In this document: piece after piece, positions 6,625 to 11,133 of the stretch
How the letters are laid out: each line of letters begins with the position of its first letter
Position numbering within the stretch: the first letter of the stretch is position 1
Assembly: GCA_900128565.1 (NCBI GenBank)
Contig: LT636135.1
Coordinates: 1 to 11,133, forward strand
DNA from: Stramenopiles sp. TOSAG23-6
Taxonomy: Eukaryota; Sar
Direction: 5' to 3'
Length of the DNA stretch: 11,133 nucleotides
The notes under the pieces: generated by a model
Told to the model about the DNA's origin: nothing
The model's input: only the letters and a program-made list of their open reading frames with translations
Databases searched by the model: none
Made by a program: the position numbers and the translations under genes

Positions 6625-8103
6625 TTATATTGGAAAGTCCATATAAACACCGTCAGCAATCTCGAAATCGATGTTGCTGAAACCCCATGCAAAAGCATTG
6701 TAAATCTGTTGAGCAATTGATGCTTTATCAACAACTGGTGCTACTGGTTCAGGTCTATCAAAACCACGAAAACCTCGTTCAGGGTGTGGTTCTGGCTCTA
6801 GCTCTGGTTGTAGTACATGATGTTGCACGCGTTGCACGACGGACCAGCCTTCGTCGTCAGTAACAACATTAACATCTCTAGCTTCCCTTACATCCTTACA
6901 TACGTCGTCGTTGTCCAGAGCAGCATGTGTGTTTCCTTGGCTCAAAGAAGTCCTTCCCTTAAAGGAGGGAAATCTCACATCTTGAAAATGATCAGCCGCA
7001 AATTCAATGTTGACCCAAGGGCTTTCCGATCGATCGTACCTGTCGGTGTCAAAATCAGCAATAACATTAGCAAGGTTCGCAAATTCGTTTCCGAGTACAT
7101 GTCCAAAAAGTGTTTTCAAGATTCCACCATGTGCAACAATAATTGCTTCAACCGGGTCTTTATCGGTTCGACTGGCACGTTCATGACCTTTTAGAAAAGC
7201 AGCTAAACGGTCCTCAAATTTCATGAGGCGTGTACACACTGATTCTGGTAATTCCTTTGAACCGCGTTTAATATTGTCCTCGTTATATTCTTGCAAAGGC
7301 CAATCGTTACCAAGCGCGGCCAACCTAGATTGAAAGTTAACCAAGGCATCTTCATTATACTCTGGATTGCGTTGGCGAAGTTTATCAATAAGCGTTATAC
7401 CTACTGCTGGTGGGTATGCATAATCAGAGTGAGTTGTGTACACCTCGTGAATATCCTTCTCAGGAATGAAACTAGTTTTATTACTTCCAAAGAGACTCAA
7501 GGCGGTTTGGATACAACGTCTCAGTGGACTGACTATTATCGGAGTCGATTCATTTTGAAACCATATATGAAACTTTAAAGCAGTTGCTAATTGCGTTGCT
7601 GTTTCCATACCATTTACCGAGAGTAGAGCATCGCGACTTGCATAGCTTATCTCTCGCTCAAATGCAGGACACATGGTTTTGCTCGACGGGGTATCTGGCA
7701 TAGCCGGTGTTAATACGTTTGTAAACTTTGTAAAGACGCCTGAGTAAGCTCCCTGCATTCCATCAAAGAAAGCTGCAGAAGTGTTCATGACGGAATCCTT
7801 AACAGCAACACTTTGTTGGAAAGTTTTGATGATGTTAGTAGCCGTAGTGCTGGGCATTTGATCAATTGTCTGTACTCCCGGGTATTTTTTTGTATCGCTT
7901 AACAAGTTTTCTTCAATGCAAAGAGTCGATGAATCTTCACAACAGACTTTGTTGTATTCACTGGCGAAATTCAAAGGCGCTGACTGGGCTACGTTGTTTA
8001 ATGATTCACCATGGCGGATAAACATAAATTTTCCCCGCACAGCTTCAACATTAAGTAGAGTGATGCCATAAATAAAACCAATAAAAACGAGAGAATTTCT
8101 CAT
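6625..8103 (-). CDS. secreted histidine-phosphatase (phosphoglycerate-mutase-like) protein
   Basis: 492 residues from the ATG at 8103, intronless. That start puts a signal peptide (MRNSLVFIGFIYGITLLNVEA) directly before the catalytic motif; the frame is open up to an ATG at 8256 but the extra 51 residues would bury the signal. Seen: FIRHGES (nucleophile His31), IVSPLRRCIQTA (phosphate-binding Arg near 195), a Glu in the DIHEVYT segment, and IVAHGGI (second His, about 325). These four elements define the histidine phosphatase superfamily, whose members range from phosphoglycerate mutases to broad phosphatases; the substrate is not evident. About 130 residues separate RHGES from the ALLSVNGMETATQLA helix, much longer than in compact PGMs, with several Cys, as in secreted acid-phosphatase-like members. 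The C-terminus has an acidic EPELEPEPHPER linker and an amphipathic tail. Base composition is much less AT-rich than the spliced genes nearby. Confidence 0.85.
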   Translation of the reverse strand: MRNSLVFIGFIYGITLLNVEAVRGKFMFIRHGESLNNVAQSAPLNFASEYNKVCCEDSSTLCIEENLLSDTKKYPGVQTIDQMPSTTATNIIKTFQQSVAVKDSVMNTSAAFFDGMQGAYSGVFTKFTNVLTPAMPDTPSSKTMCPAFEREISYASRDALLSVNGMETATQLATALKFHIWFQNESTPIIVSPLRRCIQTALSLFGSNKTSFIPEKDIHEVYTTHSDYAYPPAVGITLIDKLRQRNPEYNEDALVNFQSRLAALGNDWPLQEYNEDNIKRGSKELPESVCTRLMKFEDRLAAFLKGHERASRTDKDPVEAIIVAHGGILKTLFGHVLGNEFANLANVIADFDTDRYDRSESPWVNIEFAADHFQDVRFPSFKGRTSLSQGNTHAALDNDDVCKDVREARDVNVVTDDEGWSVVQRVQHHVLQPELEPEPHPERGFRGFDRPEPVAPVVDKASIAQQIYNAFAWGFSNIDFEIADGVYMDFPI

Positions 8104-8434
8104 TGTTAGTTTCTCAAAGTGTATACAAAGGGTACTACTAGTACATACCCGCAAATGACCATTGCGGTTATATTCTTTTTCGCTGTTCATTTTTCCGAGG
8201 AACTCATACAAACCTGTCGACTTAGCTACGGGTACACACAAACACACAAGGTACAAACAATATAAATAATATAGTAGCTATTAGCTACCTAGACTAGATG
8301 TAAACAGGTATTATACATGTAGTTTCCATACCATTTCCCCTTACATTCAACTGTATAATATGTATAGCAAAGCTTTGCAGGTTTCAAATAATTTATTTAG
8401 ATGTGAAAAAATATAATGAAATCAACGTGATTAT
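8104..8434 (-). other. intergenic region upstream of the phosphatase gene
   Basis: It contains in-frame upstream ATGs at 8256 and 8190 continuing into the phosphatase frame, and a TATA-like stretch (minus-strand CTATATTATTTATATTG, about 8255-8275). The 3' end of the small minus-strand gene begins at 8435. TAGCTATTAGCTA near 8275-8290 is a small repeat of no evident role. No separate gene seen. Confidence 0.4.
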
Positions 8435-8770
8435 CTATACAACATTAACTTCTTTATTAGAAAGTAAAGCAACTATATCCTCTTTTTCATCATCATAGTC
8501 AAACAGTTCAAGTACCTTGTTCATATGTGTGGATTTATCTGTGCATACTGAGAGGAGAACTGCAGCAATTTCTTTCCTTTGTTTTCCTTTCACGGCTGAC
8601 TTGTTCAAAATAACTTTTAACAACTTCTTTGCTTGTTGGCAAGTCAACAAATGCGTACGAGCAACATTTTTTACAAGACGAACTGCGTCCTTTCCACCAC
8701 CGATATTCTTTAGCATAGACACAGTGTTTGGAACTTCTTCATCGGGTAGTGCAACTCGCTTTGTTTCCAT
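8435..8770 (-). CDS. small helical protein, DUF4476-like
   Basis: 111 residues, intronless, starting METKRVALPDEEV at 8770. It is soluble in appearance, with no signal peptide or membrane segment. The pattern VKNVARTHLLTCQQAKKLLKVI, then a basic KGKQRKEIAAVLLSVCTDK, then KVLELFDYDDEKEDIVALL resembles the helical DUF4476 repeat, in which a helix is followed by L-T-x-x-Q and later by F-x-Y/F-x-x-x-K. Function of that family is not established. It is on the same strand as the phosphatase gene, 331 bases upstream of it, and divergent from the DUF1304-like gene. The resemblance is from memory of the motif and could be coincidental. Confidence 0.6.
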   Translation of the reverse strand: METKRVALPDEEVPNTVSMLKNIGGGKDAVRLVKNVARTHLLTCQQAKKLLKVILNKSAVKGKQRKEIAAVLLSVCTDKSTHMNKVLELFDYDDEKEDIVALLSNKEVNVV

Positions 8771-9024
8771 AATTATGTCGATCTACACTAGACCTACTCT
8801 TGAAATTTGAAAATGAATCTCTCGCTTGAGATTTCCTTTCGTTCGAATATTTTTTGCTATTCTTTTTGATGTCCGATGGTCAAAAGTCAAAAAAACCAAA
8901 AAAAAATATTTTTTTTCGAGATCGATCATTTTTTCCAAAGTTGTTGAGAAAGAAGAAACTATTCAATTTCAATTCTTATAAACACATCAAAGTGGGAAAA
9001 AGTTTAAAATACACAAACCATATA
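8771..9024. other. divergent promoter region of the two small genes
   Basis: The spacer separates two genes transcribed away from each other. The plus frame of the next gene is open back to an ATG at 8854, but the stretch encodes a Lys/Phe-rich sequence (KKPKKNIFFRDRSFFPKLLRKKK) unlike the rest of the protein, so I treat it as 5' leader. No clear motif. Confidence 0.4.
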
Positions 9025-9516
9025 ATGACCAAGCATGGTTATATTCTTCCTCGTGTTCATTTCCACAGAGTATTAGCGTATAGTACAAAAGCTGTTGTCT
9101 GTATCCTCGCTATTGAGCACTTTTATTATGCCTGGATCTTTTGGTATTTTAGTTCATCAGTTTCAAACAAACAATTTCGAATTCCAGCCGGAGATTTACA
9201 GGAGATAAAATACAGTAAAGCAGGTGTCTGGGCTAAAGGTATGTCAAAGCAAGTAGCATTGCTTAACTTCGGAATTAGTGTCAGTTTGATTTTGGCATGC
9301 TTTTATTACAAACATGAAGCAGGTGTTCATGCAATGCTGTTGTTTACAATTCTCGCAACAGTTTGTAATTTTTCAACTACTCAACATTTATCATTTGATT
9401 TGGGCGCAAAGCGGTCATGGCTTTCGTTAATCACGCTACTATTATTATTATTACATGTATTCATAGAGAGTATTAGCATTCATACTGGCACAAAAGCAAT
9501 TCCAAGGCAGCATTAA
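9025..9516 (+). CDS. four-helix integral membrane protein, DUF1304-like
   Basis: 163 residues from the ATG at 9025 (MTKHGYILPRVH). Four hydrophobic helices are visible: AVVCILAIEHFYYAWIFWYF, VALLNFGISVSLILACFYY, MLLFTILATVCNFS and LSLITLLLLLLHVFI. The first helix with its EH motif, a polar loop with a residue pair before the second (WAKGMSKQ, where the family has AxNQG), and the third and fourth helices match the layout of DUF1304 (ALEHxYxxYLExF...AxNQGLYNGFLAAGL). The family is of unknown function. Upstream ATGs at 8854 and 8869 would add a basic N-terminal stretch. No introns. It is followed at once by a telomere-like TTAGGGTTAGGGTTA just after the stop. Confidence 0.65.
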   Translation: MTKHGYILPRVHFHRVLAYSTKAVVCILAIEHFYYAWIFWYFSSSVSNKQFRIPAGDLQEIKYSKAGVWAKGMSKQVALLNFGISVSLILACFYYKHEAGVHAMLLFTILATVCNFSTTQHLSFDLGAKRSWLSLITLLLLLLHVFIESISIHTGTKAIPRQH

Positions 9517-9982
9517 ATTAGGGTTAGGGTTACGGAGAAATTTTGAAAATTGTACCAAAAAAAAAGTACGAAATTTCGTACCAAAATTTGTACTGTAGTA
9601 TAAAAGTTCCTTTTTTTATGAAATTACATTAAACTATTGGACTAGAGAAAATATACAATAGATAAAAATGATGTAAGACATTTTATGGAAATGAAAAAGA
9701 AGTAGAAAAAAAATGCTACTCTTTTGGTCTGTATGGTGACTTACCTATACGTAGTNCCTAGCTAGGGTTAGGGGATGCAACAAATTATAAATTAGAGTTA
9801 TCGGAGATTTTTTTGAATTTTTTTTCTGAATTTTTCAAAATTCAAAAATGTAGAGAAGTCGCAATTTTCTTTTTCTGCTGCTATACGTACTGTTTTGTGT
9901 ACAATTTTACTCCTCCCAGGGCTCAACAACCTTGCTCATATAAATATATATATATATATTGAACATTGATAGTAATCAAAGA
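9517..9982. other. intergenic region with telomere-like motifs, a palindrome and an ambiguous base
   Basis: It begins with TTAGGGTTAGGGTTA (9518-9532), has the perfect 16-bp palindrome GTACGAAATTTCGTAC at 9566-9581, AGGGTTAGGG at 9764-9773, one unresolved base n at 9756, and a TA dinucleotide run near 9940-9960 that could act as a TATA element for the next gene. No open frame of note. Confidence 0.6.
9566..9581. repeat. perfect palindrome GTACGAAATTTCGTAC
   Basis: The sixteen bases read identically on both strands, flanked on each side by further GTACC/GTAC strings (GTACC at 9552-9556, TTTGTAC about 9587-9593). The same sequence, with one or two changes, forms the core of several introns here (for example GTACGAATTTTCGTAC at 5277 and 5327). 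This copy lies outside any gene I can define. Confidence 0.75.
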
Positions 9983-10257
9983 ATGATAAAAGTATATTTG
10001 TTTGTTGTATTTCAATTGTTATGTATTGTTCAATCTATAGGAGTAAATTCTTCACCTATACCAATCAATTTATCCTCCTCTCCAGCATTTTCTCTTCTTA
10101 TGACAGGAGAGCTCGTTGATAAAGCAAAAGAACCTAAAGAATCGTCTCATACAAATCAAATTGGTCAAATGTCTTTTTCTTCCTCGTTATCATCGAATCC
10201 GTCAATTTCTCCAGCCTCTGTACCAGAAAACAACACACCAACCACGGTACCAACAAT

Positions 10258-10290
<33 letters not shown>

Positions 10291-10942
10291 GTCAAAAGCT
10301 ACACAATCTGAAGTTGAACCTCAACAACAACAACAATATCAACAACAACAATATCAAAAACAACCAAAAGACTCAAAAGACTTAAAAGACTCAAAAGACT
10401 CAAAAGACTTAAAAAACACAAAAGACTCAAAAGACTTAAAAGACTTAAAAGACTCAAAAGACTCAAAAGACTCAAAAGACTTAAAAGACTTAAAAGACTT
10501 AAAAGACATAAAAGACTTAAAAGACTTAAAAGACTTAAAAGACTTAAAAGACTTAAAAGACTTAAAAAACACAAAAGACACGATTGTACTAGATGATACA
10601 CGAAATATTGAAGAAAGTTTTACTGATTTAACAACAGAACTTTTTAACAATATTGAATATAAATTGACAGAGATAAAAAACAATATAACATCTCTATTGA
10701 GATCGTATACTACTACTACTACTAATAATAATGGTACAAATACTACTACTATTATTACTACTACTACTAATAACATAAATAATTTGAAGAGCAAAAATAT
10801 TTCAACAAACCCTAACCCTAATGGTGTCAAACAAGTGAAAAACGCGAAAAAGAAAATTGATGATTTGCGTCAACTGCAAACTCGTTTAAAAATGATCAAA
10901 GCCCGACAAAGTATACGTAATATTCACGAATATTCATCCTAA
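9983..10942 (+). CDS. low-complexity secreted or anchored protein with KDL/KDS repeats
   Basis: 319 residues from the first ATG at 9983; the frame opens from a TTG at 9959. The start gives a clear signal peptide (MIKVYLFVVFQLLCIVQS). It is followed by a Ser/Pro-rich stretch, a poly-Gln tract (10258-10290) and a second Q/Y-rich one, then 24 tripeptides of KDL, KDS, KDI or KNT (10367-10582). After these come an ordered-looking acidic segment (DDTRNIEESFTDLTTELFNNIEYKLTEIKNNITSLL), Thr/Asn repeats, an NPNP motif, and a basic helical tail (KKKIDDLRQLQTRLKMIKARQS). No recognisable domain and no Cys after the signal. The heptad-like spacing outside the repeats suggests coiled coil. The repeats have no stops on the antisense strand, so long reverse frames across them are by-products. 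Function unknown. Confidence 0.7.
10367..10582 (+). repeat. 9-bp minisatellite AAAGACTTA/AAAGACTCA, 24 units
   Basis: Twenty-four contiguous 9-bp units encode Lys-Asp-Leu, Lys-Asp-Ser and rare Lys-Asp-Ile, Lys-Asn-Thr, Lys-Asp-Thr. Leu and Ser units differ by one base (TTA/TCA) and form mixed blocks, with an almost uniform KDL block at the 3' end, suggesting expansion by unequal exchange or slippage. The charge pattern (+,-,neutral) repeats every three residues. Confidence 0.92.
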
Positions 10943-11133
10943 TCCTATAACATTGACCAATTTCAAAATTCATTTCAAAATTCATTTTGAAATTTTATAT
11001 GTAGTATACACTATAGTAGTATACTTGGTTTTTTTTATTTTATTTGTTTTGGAGAAACAACAAAAATAATACCAAAAATGATACAAAAAAAAAAAAAAAA
11101 AAAATTGAAATTTTTTTTTTGAAATTTTTTTTT
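10943..11133. other. 3' flank of the KDL-repeat gene and right edge
   Basis: AT-rich. TTTCAAAATTCA occurs twice (about 10960-10983) followed by an inverted part (TTTTGAAATTTT), and AGTATAC...GTATACT (11003-11009 and 11019-11025) could form a 7-bp hairpin with a 9-base loop. Poly-A/poly-T runs reappear from 11086. No gene seen. Confidence 0.4.

Noticed and set aside
6817-7578. Plus-strand open frames of 95 and 125 codons across the phosphatase gene
   Set aside because: They lie antisense to a clearly conserved catalytic domain and show no family resemblance or signal.
9518-9532. True telomere end
   Set aside because: Only two and a half repeats, with genes continuing on both sides; an interstitial motif.
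10299-10830. Long minus-strand open frames of LLSLLSL and SFKSFKSF repeats
   Set aside because: They are the reverse reading of the 9-bp KDL/KDS minisatellite, which contains no stop codon in any frame; they have no start context or non-repeat content of their own.
1-11133. tRNA or rRNA genes, or reverse transcriptase/transposase coding
   Set aside because: No cloverleaf-like segment, rRNA signature or mobile-element protein motif was recognised on either strand by eye.

Overview
This is a fragment of a eukaryotic nuclear genome. The signs are spliced genes with GTAAGT, GTATGT and GTACGT donors, a Mis18-type kinetochore protein, secretory signal sequences, a family-10 fucosyltransferase with a WSC domain, and telomere-like AACCCT/AGGGTT motifs. 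It is very AT-rich, with long poly-A/poly-T runs and Asn, Gln, Thr and Lys tracts. It fits an AT-rich, intron-bearing protist or alga, but I cannot name the lineage from the sequence.

Layout: 103-790 (-) is a Mis18/yippee-like protein, spliced and apparently running off the left edge. 824-1367 is a divergent intergenic space. 1368-6407 (+) is a large gene of about 11 exons encoding a secretory-pathway protein with a WSC-like domain followed by a GT10 fucosyltransferase domain. 6625-8103 (-) is an intronless, probably secreted histidine-phosphatase (phosphoglycerate-mutase-like) protein, convergent with the fucosyltransferase gene. 8435-8770 (-) is a small helical protein resembling DUF4476. 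9025-9516 (+) is a four-helix DUF1304-like membrane protein. 9983-10942 (+) is a low-complexity secreted or anchored protein with a KDL/KDS minisatellite. The rest is AT-rich intergenic sequence. I see no operon-like logic. The common thread is the secretory/cell-surface theme of the fucosyltransferase, the phosphatase, the DUF1304 protein and the KDL protein.

The unusual part is the introns. One intron of the Mis18 gene and one of the fucosyltransferase gene, on opposite strands and about 3.5 kb apart, begin with the same 46 non-homopolymer bases exactly at the donor GT and share a second block further in. That is what a recently copied intron (introner-like element) would look like. A core, TAGTAAATTTTGTACCTAAC-like, recurs in most introns of both genes and is tandemly duplicated inside two of them. 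At several of these introns no AG acceptor keeps the reading frame open; the joins that do restore the protein end in non-AG dinucleotides, often at short direct repeats. Separately, nine telomere-like AACCCTAACCCT-type motifs lie inside coding sequence, all in the same frame (Asn-Pro-Asn-Pro or near). Exon borders were derived by hand from reading frame and family resemblance and need transcript evidence.
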